The notes: a model not told the origin generated them from the sequence alone. 64,000 nt of DNA from Algoriphagus algorifonticola (GCF_007655305.1 NZ_VLOG01000065.1:62001-126000); one strand, 5' to 3'. Shown: positions 38,772 to 47,440, counted from the first letter of the stretch. A program made the numbers and translations.

Positions 38772-38799
38772 TTCTCTGCGCTTTTTGCGCCTCAGCGGT
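38772..38799 (-). repeat. Right arm of inverted repeat flanking GxxExxY gene
   Basis: On the minus strand it reads ACCGC-tg-AGGCGCA-aaaag-CGCA-g-AGAA, matching the arm at 38289-38316. It starts three bases after the GxxExxY stop codon. Confidence 0.75.
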
Positions 38800-38954
38800 G
38801 AAAATTTTAAATATCTAGGTAAAAAAAATTACACAGATGCGGCGCTATGTGAAATTTTAAGACAGTCTTACTTACGTTTGGTATGTTAAGTCCTCATTGC
38901 AATGAAATAAACTTTCCCATGACTTCTAGGGTTAGATGATTAACTTTGTCCCCT

Positions 38955-41771
38955 ATGACTTTGAGCACCTTGACTGAGAAAAAAGACATCGATTCACTCG
39001 ATCCCAAAGAATACATCATTATCAAAAACGCGAGGGTCAATAATCTAAAAAACCTGAGCGTAGCCATCCCCAGAAATAAATTTGTTGTCGTTACCGGCCT
39101 TTCGGGCTCCGGTAAATCCTCTCTCGCCTTTGACACTCTTTTTGCCGAAGGCCAACGCATGTATGTAGAGAGTTTGAGCTCTTATGCAAGGCAGTTTTTG
39201 GGCAGAATGGAAAAACCGGAAGTAGAATACATAAAAGGTGTAGCTCCGGCCATTGCAATACAACAAAAAGTAAGTACCAAAAACCCTCGCTCCACTGTAG
39301 GGACAACCACTGAAATCTACGATTACCTTAAATTATTATTTGCGCGAGTTGGGAAGACTTTCTCTCCGATCTCTGGAAAGGAAGTCAAACATCATACAGT
39401 CACTGATATTGTAGATTACATTCTATCCTTCGAGGAGGGAGAGAAAGTGATGATCTCCTGCCCTCTGCAAGTAGCGAGAGGTAGAAAGGTTGAGCAAGAG
39501 TTGGAACTTTTGTTACAAAAAGGCTATACCCGAATTCTGATTGACGGGGAAGCCTATTTTGTAGAAGAACTTTTAGAAGAAAAGAAAGTACCCAAAGGCG
39601 ATTATGAAATCCTGATAGATCGTGCAGCTGTGCGAAAGGATGACGAAGACAACCAGTTCAGAATTGCAGACTCCATCCAAACCGCACTTTTCGAAGGCCA
39701 TGGCGACTGTAAAATCACGATTCCCGGCAAAGAAACCAAAGCATTTTCAGACCGCTTCGAATTGGACGGAATGAGCTTCGAATTGCCTTCTGTTAATTTT
39801 TTCTCTTTCAATAATCCTTATGGAGCATGTAAACGCTGCGAAGGCTTTGGAAATGTATTAGGGATAGATCCGGACCTCGTAATTCCAGATAAAACCATGT
39901 CTGTTTACGAAGGAGCTATTGCACCTTGGAGAGGAGAATCCTCCCGCTCATGGTTAGAACCACTCTTGAAAAAAGGAATTGAGTTTGATTTTCCCATCCA
40001 TAGAGCCTTTGAGGACTTGACCGAAAAAGAGCAGGCTTTGCTATGGACTGGAAATAAGTATTTCAAAGGCTTAGACGCATTTTTCAAAGACTTAGAAACC
40101 AAAACTCACAAGATCCAATATAGGGTGATGCTTTCCAGGTTCAGGGGAAGAACTACCTGTCCTGAATGCCGTGGAACCAGACTTCGGAAGGATGCATCCT
40201 ATGTGAAAATCAATGAAAAATCCATTACCGATTTGGTATTAATGCCAATTGACGAGGCTTTAGGATTTTTCAATCAATTGGAATTAGCTCCACATGAAGC
40301 GAAGGTTGCGAATAGACTGCTCAAGGAAATTGTAAGCCGCTTGGAGTTTATGGATCAGGTAGGTTTAGGCTATTTGACATTGAACCGACTGACCTCCACA
40401 CTATCAGGTGGGGAATACCAACGAATCAAGCTGGCCACATCACTTGGATCGGCCTTGGTAGGTTCCATGTATATTTTGGATGAGCCGAGTATTGGTTTAC
40501 ACCCGAGAGATACCGATCGCCTGGTTGGGGTTCTAAAATCGCTCAGAGATATGGGTAATACGGTGATCGTGGTCGAGCACGAAGACAAGGTCATGAAAGC
40601 TGCAGACCAAATCATTGATATTGGCCCGGATGCAGGAGTAAATGGAGGTGAATTATTATTCCAAGGTTCAATCGCAGAATTAATCTCTTCCGGACAAACT
40701 CACACAGCCCGATACCTGAGAGGAGAAGAAAAAATCTTCCAGAAAAATGGAAATCGGAAGTGGAAAGATTCCATCATCGTCAAAGGTGCCAGAGAAAATA
40801 ATCTAAAAAACCTGACGGTAAAGTTTCCGCTGAATACCCTGACAGTGGTCACGGGGGTTTCCGGCTCAGGAAAATCTACGTTGATCAAAAAGGTACTCTA
40901 TCCAGCTTTGGGTAAAATGCTGGGAACAGTCATAGATGAAAGCGGAAAATACGACAAGATTGAAGGGGATTTTAAAAAAATCACCCAAGTGGAGTTTGTG
41001 GATCAAAACCCGATAGGAAAATCCTCCCGCTCCAACCCAGTGACCTATGTCAAGGCCTATGATGCCATCCGAACCTTATTTTCGGAGCAGCCTATATCTA
41101 AGCAACGGGGCTACAAACCGGCATTTTTCTCCTTCAATGTGGACGGAGGAAGATGTGAAAACTGTGCAGGTGAAGGGGTCACTACAGTAGAGATGCAGTT
41201 TATGGCGGACATCCATCTTACTTGCGAATCCTGTAAAGGCAAGCGTTTCAAGAATGAGATTCTCGACGTCAAATACAAAGACAAGGATATCTCTGAAGTC
41301 TTGGACATGACCATTGATGAGGCTTTGGAATTCTTCAAAGGAAAAACCCAGATTATCAACCGACTGCAGCCTCTTCAAGAAGTGGGATTGGGCTACATCG
41401 GCATGGGGCAAAGCTCCAATACCCTGTCCGGAGGAGAGGCTCAGCGTGTCAAACTGGCTTCATTCTTGGGAAAAGGAGGTACAAAATCAGGAGATCATGT
41501 ACTCTTTATTTTTGATGAACCGACGACGGGTTTACACTTCCATGATATCAGCAAGCTCCTTCACAGCATCAACGCCTTGATTGACCAGGGTCACTCGGTC
41601 ATCATTATCGAGCACAATACCGAAGTGATCCGATCCGCCGATTGGGTGATTGACTTGGGCCCAGAAGGAGGAAACAAAGGAGGACATCTGACTTTTGCTG
41701 GTACTCCTGAGGATTTGGCTAAGGAGGAAGGGAATTACACAGCGAAGTATTTGAGAGAAGGATTTGCATAA
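38955..41771 (+). CDS. UvrA-type excinuclease ABC subunit A, divergent paralogue
   Basis: A 938-residue double-ABC ATPase. It has two Walker A motifs (GLSGSGKSS at 48-56; GVSGSGKST), two signature motifs ([16 protein letters not shown]), Walker B-type '[14 protein letters not shown]' and '[14 protein letters not shown]', and a C-terminal zinc module (CENCAGEG, CESCKGKR). The insertion segment keeps 'CKRC' and 'CPEC' but lacks the CPICG cysteines of E. coli UvrA. It is more divergent than the second UvrA in this window (for example 'DQNPIGKSSRSNP' instead of '[13 protein letters not shown]'), so it may be the accessory paralogue. The first ATG at 38955 is preferred over an upstream TTG. Confidence 0.9.
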   Translation: MTLSTLTEKKDIDSLDPKEYIIIKNARVNNLKNLSVAIPRNKFVVVTGLSGSGKSSLAFDTLFAEGQRMYVESLSSYARQFLGRMEKPEVEYIKGVAPAIAIQQKVSTKNPRSTVGTTTEIYDYLKLLFARVGKTFSPISGKEVKHHTVTDIVDYILSFEEGEKVMISCPLQVARGRKVEQELELLLQKGYTRILIDGEAYFVEELLEEKKVPKGDYEILIDRAAVRKDDEDNQFRIADSIQTALFEGHGDCKITIPGKETKAFSDRFELDGMSFELPSVNFFSFNNPYGACKRCEGFGNVLGIDPDLVIPDKTMSVYEGAIAPWRGESSRSWLEPLLKKGIEFDFPIHRAFEDLTEKEQALLWTGNKYFKGLDAFFKDLETKTHKIQYRVMLSRFRGRTTCPECRGTRLRKDASYVKINEKSITDLVLMPIDEALGFFNQLELAPHEAKVANRLLKEIVSRLEFMDQVGLGYLTLNRLTSTLSGGEYQRIKLATSLGSALVGSMYILDEPSIGLHPRDTDRLVGVLKSLRDMGNTVIVVEHEDKVMKAADQIIDIGPDAGVNGGELLFQGSIAELISSGQTHTARYLRGEEKIFQKNGNRKWKDSIIVKGARENNLKNLTVKFPLNTLTVVTGVSGSGKSTLIKKVLYPALGKMLGTVIDESGKYDKIEGDFKKITQVEFVDQNPIGKSSRSNPVTYVKAYDAIRTLFSEQPISKQRGYKPAFFSFNVDGGRCENCAGEGVTTVEMQFMADIHLTCESCKGKRFKNEILDVKYKDKDISEVLDMTIDEALEFFKGKTQIINRLQPLQEVGLGYIGMGQSSNTLSGGEAQRVKLASFLGKGGTKSGDHVLFIFDEPTTGLHFHDISKLLHSINALIDQGHSVIIIEHNTEVIRSADWVIDLGPEGGNKGGHLTFAGTPEDLAKEEGNYTAKYLREGFA

Positions 41772-41935
41772 AATCAACTAATTCCTCACCTCCCTAAATC
41801 TTCAACTTTTAAAAAATTCATCAGATTTTTTCAATTTTTCTTGACAACTAGGTTTGTTTTTTTTTACTAAGTGTTGAAATTAGTTTCAGGCCTAAGCTTA
41901 TTTCATAAAATCAATGTTGAACTTAAAGCTGAGAA

Positions 41936-42256
41936 ATGATGAAAAAGCAACTTCTTAAAAGATTTCAAATTATCACGCTGTCCATGGTAGTTTTATTCGC
42001 ATTTGGACTCCCACTGAATATTTCTTTAGAAAGTCCCTTCATAGATCTTGGGGCAAACCTATTCCAAACAACTACTAAAGCACAGACAATTAGTTTGCCT
42101 GATATTCCAGATTCGAATACTTTGAAATGTCGCTGTAAAAAAGATGATGACGGGAATAAGATTTGTGGATCAGGAAATCATATTTCACTAAGACCAAAAT
42201 GTGCAGAAATTGAATCTGGACAAGGTATCTGCGGTTTTTATTCAATTAACTGCTAG
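41936..42256 (+). CDS. Small Cys-rich secreted peptide (NVEALA-like organisation)
   Basis: A 106-residue precursor with a basic start (MMKKQLLKR), a hydrophobic segment, and an Ala-x-Gln site (TTTKAQ) that may mark the end of the leader. The mature part of about 56 residues holds six Cys (KCRC, KIC, PKC, GIC, and the final NC), suggesting disulfides. Bacteroidota commonly encode such short peptides directly upstream of six-bladed propeller lipoproteins, and the same arrangement is seen here, with only 37 bases between this stop and the preferred start of the propeller gene. The function is unknown. No NVEALA motif itself is visible. Confidence 0.7.
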   Translation: MMKKQLLKRFQIITLSMVVLFAFGLPLNISLESPFIDLGANLFQTTTKAQTISLPDIPDSNTLKCRCKKDDDGNKICGSGNHISLRPKCAEIESGQGICGFYSINC

Positions 42257-42263
42257 TATCATG

Positions 42264-42329
42264 AAAAGCCCCGATAACTCCTCCTTAATTTCCATGATAT
42301 CAAAGAAGCAGTTTTTGATCGGGGCTTTT
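42264..42329 (+). promoter_or_regulatory. 12-bp hairpin spanning the start of the propeller gene
   Basis: AAAAGCCCCGAT (42264-42275) is perfectly complementary to 42318-42329. The 42-base loop contains the ATG at 42294, and a T-rich stretch follows the 3' arm. It could be a terminator/attenuator limiting read-through from the peptide gene, or it could control initiation. Confidence 0.6.
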
Positions 42330-43457
42330 ATTTCTTTTATTTTTCTTTCCTGTACTTCCGGCGAAAAAGTCAAATTTAACGGTGAAGAGATCGGCTATTA
42401 TCGGAATGCGGAAATCAACACTATTTCTTTAAAAATTGATTCACTAGAGAACAAAGAGGTCATTTTCTCCGGCAGTGGAATTTGGAAGATTTTTAATGAT
42501 CAGATTATTCTTGCGGATAAAAGAACCGGGATAATTTATGTTTTTAATGATGACCTTAGCTTAAAAGAAACGCAAATAGGAATCGGCGAAGGACCAAATC
42601 AGATCAAAGGAGGACTTGTTGCCATGGCTTCCGGAGATCAGGGGCTTTTCCTTTTAGGTGGGAGTTATGACTATTATGTGGTTGATAAGAACTGGACTAT
42701 TTCCCAAACAGGCAACTTGGACTTTTACCATGAAAATACGCCTTATGATGAATTGTTGAAGAATCCAAAACCGGAATACGCAGGCATTTACGAACTCCAT
42801 TATGAATTTCAGAAACCGACCTGGTTTGGAGAAAGGAAAGTGATGATTCAGATATCCTCTACCCATCCCGAGTACAATTACATTCTAAATAAAAATTACT
42901 TTGAGGAAGCCAAAAACCTGGGGATACTAGACCTAAGCAATGGGAAAATACAAATCTCTGGAGGATACCCTCCAATATATTCAGGCGATAGTTTTATCCC
43001 CTACTTAATGGGTACAGCAATAGCACCAATAAAAAACAATTTTCACGTTCAAGGTTTTGAGGCGGATAGTCTGCTGAACAAGTTCTCTGCTGATGGGCTG
43101 ATTCAGCATGCATTTGGGCATGCTGGCAAAGACATGTTGACTGACTACCCTGATCTGAGCGCTTTGGATGTAACGGAATTTGATCTGGGCAGAGAAGAAC
43201 TTCGCCCAAAAGTCAACTACTTTACTACTTTAGATTTTATTGAGGAGCGAGATCTTTTAGTACGAGGTTATACTAAAAACAGCCCGTTAGAAGATGGAAT
43301 TCAGCTTTACAGAAATGACACCTTACTTTTGGACCAAGCTGTTCCGAAGGGTTTTAACTACTTCGGATACAAGGAACCTTACCTCTACGGTTCATACAAT
43401 AAGCAATTTGAACGGGAAGAAAAGATAGTCGTCTATAGATTGAAGTTATCAGAATGA
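42294..43457 (+). CDS. Propeller-like lipoprotein (DUF4221/six-bladed type)
   Basis: A 387-residue lipoprotein. The signal is 'MISKKQFLIGAFISFIFLSC'. An in-frame ATG at 42261 would add 11 residues; the ATG at 42294 gives a standard-length signal. The body has propeller-like repeated strands: 'IWKIFNDQIILADKRTGII', 'GEGPNQIKGGLVAMASGD', 'LDFIEERDLLVRGYTK' and 'VVYRLKLSE'. This fits the six-bladed propeller or DUF4221 group, named from pattern recall. It overlaps the next gene by four bases (ATGA) and follows the Cys-rich peptide, forming a three-gene operon. The ligand and function are unknown. Confidence 0.78.
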   Translation: MISKKQFLIGAFISFIFLSCTSGEKVKFNGEEIGYYRNAEINTISLKIDSLENKEVIFSGSGIWKIFNDQIILADKRTGIIYVFNDDLSLKETQIGIGEGPNQIKGGLVAMASGDQGLFLLGGSYDYYVVDKNWTISQTGNLDFYHENTPYDELLKNPKPEYAGIYELHYEFQKPTWFGERKVMIQISSTHPEYNYILNKNYFEEAKNLGILDLSNGKIQISGGYPPIYSGDSFIPYLMGTAIAPIKNNFHVQGFEADSLLNKFSADGLIQHAFGHAGKDMLTDYPDLSALDVTEFDLGREELRPKVNYFTTLDFIEERDLLVRGYTKNSPLEDGIQLYRNDTLLLDQAVPKGFNYFGYKEPYLYGSYNKQFEREEKIVVYRLKLSE

Positions 43458-44902
43458 AAAAGTCAATCCTACTTACGTCAGCTTTCGCAACTTTTGCGGC
43501 CATACTTATGGGTTCAAAATTTTCGTACGGTCAAGAAGCTGAACAAAAGAAGCATCAGTATTCTTTACTAGAAAAGGGTGAAAATAAAAAAAGGAGCCCC
43601 ATTCCGTTTTTACCGGTATTTTCTGAAAATGGGGCCGTTTACGGAATCACCGATAGCATTGGAAATATCACCTTGGAGGAAGGGATCACCTTTTTTATCC
43701 GAAGTTTCTTTTACCAAGACAAAGCTTTTCGGGTAAAGCCAAATGCGGAAAAAGTAATTCTTCTGGAAAGGGCAGAAATCGCATTGGAAGAAATCGAAAT
43801 CCGATCCTTTCAAAACCCGGTTGATCAGCTCAAATACCTCAACAAAAACTTTGAGCCTACTTTTGAAAAGGAGGCATTCCTATCTAATTTCAGAGGCTAT
43901 TATGCTGTGCAACAGCAAGAAAAGTATGTGGATTTTTTCGAAGCGAGTGGTATTTCTTTACACTCCAAAACTCAAAAATGGAAACCCTATAATTTTGTCC
44001 AAGCATGGGGCGGCGGCAGCGCTTATCAATTTCTAGTGCCCCTAGAACTGAGGAGAAGCCATCATTGGGACTGGGCAACAGGAGATACGATTCCTGCAAG
44101 GAATACTTCATCCAGTACAGAACGGTCAGATCAGTATTTTATAAAACCTTTTTATGCAAGAGAATTAATGCATGCTTTTGAGTATTCTTGGCCTTTATCC
44201 TCTTCAAATCTCAAATTCTATGATTTCCAGTATGACTTGGAAAATGGAAAAGAAATCATCCTGTTTAAATCAAAAGACGATGAGCGCGTAAAGGCAAATT
44301 CAGACTTATTTCTCATAGGAGAAGGAAAAATTATTTTGGATGAGTCAGGAGAAAACATCGAGAGTATTACCATCAACTTCTCCAAATACAATTACGTCGC
44401 ATTTCCAAAAAACCGAAATGGACGAGAACGGCAAATGGGCGGTAGTCTTTCAGTCATTTTTGAAAATTCTAGTGACAAAGTCTTTATGAGCGAGGTAGAA
44501 TTAAAAGCTAAACTTTTCGGTCCCATCAATATCGGAAATCCAAGACCATATCAGAAGGGAAGTGAAGTCACGATTGTAGAGAAAATTCTTTTCGAGGATT
44601 TTCACTTTGTCCAGTCCAGACAAGATTTAGAATCGCTTGAAAAAGGATTTGGTTTTGTGGGATTGGAAACAATTGTTGCTTTTGATCCAGAGTATTGGAG
44701 TTCCCATGCTTTGGTGAGCCCTGATTTGTTCAATCAAATCAGAAAGGATCTAGGATCAAAAACTAGTCTTGAGGATCAGTTTGAAGCGAATTCTGAAAAA
44801 CGATTAATTCCTGAAGAGAAAGATTTGGCTTATTACAAAGATTATATTTCGAAGCTTATTCCTCAATTAAAATCGATAGCACAAGAAATATCAGAAGACT
44901 AA
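43454..44902 (+). CDS. Exported protein with carboxypeptidase-regulatory-like N-domain
   Basis: A 482-residue protein with a signal peptide (cleavage near SYGQ). Residues about 45-120 resemble a carboxypeptidase D-regulatory-like beta sandwich (SPIPFLPVFSENG; TDSIGNITLEEG; EIALEEIEIRS), as found on Bacteroidota surface and TonB-linked proteins. The remaining 350 residues are not recognised. It is translationally coupled to the propeller lipoprotein, so the two products probably act together at the cell surface. Confidence 0.7.
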   Translation: MKKSILLTSAFATFAAILMGSKFSYGQEAEQKKHQYSLLEKGENKKRSPIPFLPVFSENGAVYGITDSIGNITLEEGITFFIRSFFYQDKAFRVKPNAEKVILLERAEIALEEIEIRSFQNPVDQLKYLNKNFEPTFEKEAFLSNFRGYYAVQQQEKYVDFFEASGISLHSKTQKWKPYNFVQAWGGGSAYQFLVPLELRRSHHWDWATGDTIPARNTSSSTERSDQYFIKPFYARELMHAFEYSWPLSSSNLKFYDFQYDLENGKEIILFKSKDDERVKANSDLFLIGEGKIILDESGENIESITINFSKYNYVAFPKNRNGRERQMGGSLSVIFENSSDKVFMSEVELKAKLFGPINIGNPRPYQKGSEVTIVEKILFEDFHFVQSRQDLESLEKGFGFVGLETIVAFDPEYWSSHALVSPDLFNQIRKDLGSKTSLEDQFEANSEKRLIPEEKDLAYYKDYISKLIPQLKSIAQEISED

Positions 44903-45006
44903 TAAACTCCTTCAACCTTGAAGATTCACAACCTTGTTCTAATGGTCAAAAAAGGAAAAACAGAATTAAAGCTGTATTTTGTGCATAGAAATACAGGAAT
45001 TCAAGC

Positions 45007-45417
45007 ATGAAAAATGAAGATATCCGCTGGAAACAACGCTTTTCTAACTTTAGCAAAGCCTTAGGTCATTTGGAAAAGGCCTTACAAATTCCAAATCCGG
45101 ATTTGGTACAAAAAGCCGGTATTATTCAGTTTTTTGAAATGTCATTTGAGCTTGCCTGGAACATGGTCAAGGATTACCTGGAAGAGCAAGGTTTCGTAGA
45201 TATTCGTTCACCAAGGGCAGCTCTAAAAAAGGCTTTTGAAGTCAATCTTTTGGAAAATGGCCATGATTGGATGGATTTGCTACAAGATAGAAACCTAACT
45301 GCTCATACCTATGATGAGCAAAAGGCTACTGAAATGGAAAAACTCATTCAGGAAAAATATTTCCCTTTATTAAACGCACTGCGCTTCACCTTCCAAAGAA
45401 AAGTAAATGAAGAATAA
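45007..45417 (+). CDS. HEPN-like nucleotidyltransferase substrate-binding protein (HI0074 type)
   Basis: A 136-residue four-helix protein: 'FSNFSKALGHLEKALQ', 'GIIQFFEMSFELAWNMVKDYLEEQG' (cut here into recognisable pieces), 'SPRAALKKAFEVNLLEN' and 'WMDLLQDRNLTAHTYDE'. The motif 'RNLTAHTY' matches the R-x4-H-type motif of HEPN toxins. The gene overlaps the MNT nucleotidyltransferase by 11 bases. HEPN/MNT pairs act as toxin-antitoxin systems in which the MNT protein modifies the HEPN RNase. Only this arrangement and the motifs are seen; toxicity is not shown. Confidence 0.88.
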   Translation: MKNEDIRWKQRFSNFSKALGHLEKALQIPNPDLVQKAGIIQFFEMSFELAWNMVKDYLEEQGFVDIRSPRAALKKAFEVNLLENGHDWMDLLQDRNLTAHTYDEQKATEMEKLIQEKYFPLLNALRFTFQRKVNEE

Positions 45418-45745
45418 ATTTGGACTTTTGGAATCGGATATGGCTGCCATATTTGAAATTTTTGGAAATCATAAACTTGTAGAAGAAGTGATTCTATTTG
45501 GAAGCAGAGCTAAGGGAAATTTCCGCCCTGGAAGTGATGTGGACTTGGCCTTGAAGGGAGAAAGTCTAACCTTTGAAAAAGTCAGTCAAATCAGTTATCT
45601 ACTCAATGAAGAGACCAATATGCCTTATCATTTTGACCTAGTCAATTATCATAAGATTCAAGAGTCTGAATTAATAAAGCATATAGATCGGGTAGGCATA
45701 CCTATTTTCCATAGAAAAAAGGAAACTGAACCCAATAATGCCTAA
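45407..45745 (+). CDS. MNT-type minimal nucleotidyltransferase (HI0073 type)
   Basis: A 112-residue polymerase-beta-fold nucleotidyltransferase. The signature G-S-x10-D-x-D is intact: Gly32-Ser33 (FGSRAKG) and Asp44/Asp46 (GSDVDLAL). It is the antitoxin candidate for the overlapping HEPN protein and could transfer AMP to its Tyr residues. The tRNA-Val gene follows 77 bases downstream with its own promoter. Confidence 0.9.
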   Translation: MKNKFGLLESDMAAIFEIFGNHKLVEEVILFGSRAKGNFRPGSDVDLALKGESLTFEKVSQISYLLNEETNMPYHFDLVNYHKIQESELIKHIDRVGIPIFHRKKETEPNNA

Positions 45746-45780
45746 ACCAAAAAAAAAAGGGTTCCAATGATTCTCTACTA

Positions 45781-45811
45781 TTGTGAAGCCTAAACCGGAT
45801 GACTATCTTCG
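45781..45811 (+). promoter_or_regulatory. Promoter of tRNA-Val
   Basis: TTG at 45781-45783, a 20-base spacer, and TATCTTCG at 45804-45811 (consensus TAnnTTTG, one mismatch). The mature tRNA begins 12 bases later. Confidence 0.6.
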
Positions 45812-45822
45812 CAACCATCAAT

Positions 45823-45897
45823 GGGATCTTATCTCAGTTGGTTTAGAGCGCTGCTTTGACAGAGCAGAGGTCATGGGTTCGAATCCCTTAGATCCCA
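45823..45897 (+). tRNA. tRNA-Val (anticodon GAC)
   Basis: A 75-base cloverleaf. The acceptor GGGATCT/AGATCCC is perfect. The anticodon stem CTGCT/AGCAG encloses loop TTGACAG (anticodon GAC), and the T-loop is TTCGAAT. Two mismatches are visible: T-C at the D-stem top pair (the usual G10 is T) and T-T in the T-stem (ATGGG/CCCTT). No CCA is encoded. A promoter and terminator flank it, so it is probably expressed, but the mismatches could mean a divergent second copy. Confidence 0.85.
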
Positions 45898-45906
45898 AAC
45901 TATCAG

Positions 45907-45938
45907 GCACAAAGTCGATAAGATTTTGTGCTTTTTTT
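45907..45938 (+). terminator. Rho-independent terminator of tRNA-Val
   Basis: GCACAAA (45907-45913) pairs with TTTGTGC (45925-45931), followed by seven T. Confidence 0.82.
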
Positions 45939-46023
45939 ATTCTTTGCCAATCTGCCAACCAACTGGAGTATCAAACTTTTTCAAAGACGATATGTAACCT
46001 ATCAATGCAAAAGGATTTAAAAA

Positions 46024-47136
46024 TCATTTTGACAAGGTTATAGTTTCATACGCCAAGTCATCTTCTGCTGTTGAAACCTTCTTTATCCAGATCTCTTTAT
46101 CCGATTTAAAATACTCAAAGGAGAGATTTGAACCATATTCCAATTTTTCTTCTTGAATCAAGGAAAAATTAGAATCAAAAAGTGATAGAAAAAGCTCACC
46201 TTCAAATGGATTCAAACTCTTCGAAACTCCCTTAACTAATCGATAATAAACTTGATTTTCTTCCTCCCAATAAATTGGTCCAAATGTAATATCGTTATTC
46301 CAAGCTTTTATTTTGGCAACAAACTCATTTAGTTCATCTTTTTCGACATATTGAATTTCTTTCGAATTCGGGTGTATCGAGGAAGTAATAGTACTTTCAA
46401 AAAGCCTATTTGTCTTCAAATCAAATACCTGAAAAGAGTTTTGAAAAGGATATGAAATCATAAGATTCCCATTTGCGTAACTTAGAATAGGGCTTACAGC
46501 ATTACTTAGAGAAATCTTACTTGTAAATTGATTCCCAATTCTTTGGACATCGATCCTATCATTATCGATGATTTCATAGACCTTCACTTTTGAAGGAGAA
46601 TTCAATGAATATTCTCCAACTTTCATTTCCTTATCTTTCTTTAAAACAAAAAACAACCTATTATTTTCAGGATCAAAAGCCGAAATAGTCTTTCCAAAAG
46701 TCAAGTTAAATTGAATTTTATAACCATAGTCCAGGAATTCACTCGTTGAATCAATAGTTAAATCCTCTAGTCGAAATCTCTTTACTTCACCTTCATTATC
46801 TAAATGAACGATTTGATTTGGATTAAAGAAGAAAAAGCCAACCTTGGAATAAATAAAGCCTTGCATCTCGGAGACTTCAAATCTATCCTCATCTACAAAA
46901 GATATAAACTCTTTGGGTACTACCTCGTTTTGACCAAATTTTAAAATTGTTCTTGAAAATTCATCAAAAACGTACATTCCACTAGAATCGATGAAGAAAA
47001 AAAAGGGTCTTGAGGACGAGACTCCTACCTGATCAATTGGTAAATTCATTTCCTCAAAATGAATTTTAAATGGTCTAATAGTATCAGAGTGGCACGAAAA
47101 ACAAAATACCAATAAAAGAAGAAAAAAGACTCTCAT
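46024..47136 (-). CDS. Propeller-like lipoprotein (DUF4221-like), second module
   Basis: A 370-residue lipoprotein (signal MRVFFLLLLVFCFSC). The strand pattern is propeller-like: 'FFFIDSSGMYVFDEFSRTI', 'NPNQIVHLDNEGEVKRF', 'FDPENNRLFFVLKKD', 'FQVFDLKTNRLFE' and 'LFLSLFDSNFSLIQEE'. It is similar in layout, though not strongly in sequence, to the propeller lipoprotein at 42294. It lies 73 bases downstream of a Cys-rich short peptide on the same strand, repeating the peptide-plus-propeller arrangement. The function is unknown. Confidence 0.75.
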   Translation of the reverse strand: MRVFFLLLLVFCFSCHSDTIRPFKIHFEEMNLPIDQVGVSSSRPFFFFIDSSGMYVFDEFSRTILKFGQNEVVPKEFISFVDEDRFEVSEMQGFIYSKVGFFFFNPNQIVHLDNEGEVKRFRLEDLTIDSTSEFLDYGYKIQFNLTFGKTISAFDPENNRLFFVLKKDKEMKVGEYSLNSPSKVKVYEIIDNDRIDVQRIGNQFTSKISLSNAVSPILSYANGNLMISYPFQNSFQVFDLKTNRLFESTITSSIHPNSKEIQYVEKDELNEFVAKIKAWNNDITFGPIYWEEENQVYYRLVKGVSKSLNPFEGELFLSLFDSNFSLIQEEKLEYGSNLSFEYFKSDKEIWIKKVSTAEDDLAYETITLSK

Positions 47137-47209
47137 TAATTTATAAAATTTAAATTCCCTGAATTTTTAAAGGCATCCCAAGAAAAACTTGGGATACTCT
47201 ATTACTTGA

Positions 47210-47395
47210 TTAATCTTCACAACTATAATCAAGTTCGATCATTCCAGCATCACAATCTTCAATGATCATGATCCCATCACATGGACAATTCTCCGCAACT
47301 TGAATCAAGAATTCTCCCAAATTTTCGCAAGTATACCAACTACCACTACACGCCATTCCAAAATGGGGTAAAGCAAAGGCAGCAATTACTGCCAC
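47210..47395 (-). CDS. Small Cys-rich peptide, 5' end possibly damaged
   Basis: Reading from the GTG at 47395 gives 61 residues with a hydrophobic leader (VAVIAAFALPHFGMAC) and seven Cys (ACSG, YTC, NCPC, EDC, SCED in order). The open frame upstream adds 'IFRVKVF', which would complete a signal peptide if the ATA at 47416-47414 were ATG. An in-frame TAA stands at 47431. No good ATG start exists, so the gene either uses GTG or has lost its start. A long palindromic repeat begins some 25 bases upstream. The downstream neighbour is a propeller lipoprotein. Confidence 0.45.
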   Translation of the reverse strand: MAVIAAFALPHFGMACSGSWYTCENLGEFLIQVAENCPCDGIMIIEDCDAGMIELDYSCED

Positions 47396-47440
47396 AAAAA
47401 CTTTAACCCGAAATATACAGTAGACTTCTTATTACGAGTC

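Noticed and set aside
45783..46043. 86-codon plus-strand frame over the tRNA
   Set aside because: Runs through the tRNA-Val and its terminator; a chance frame.
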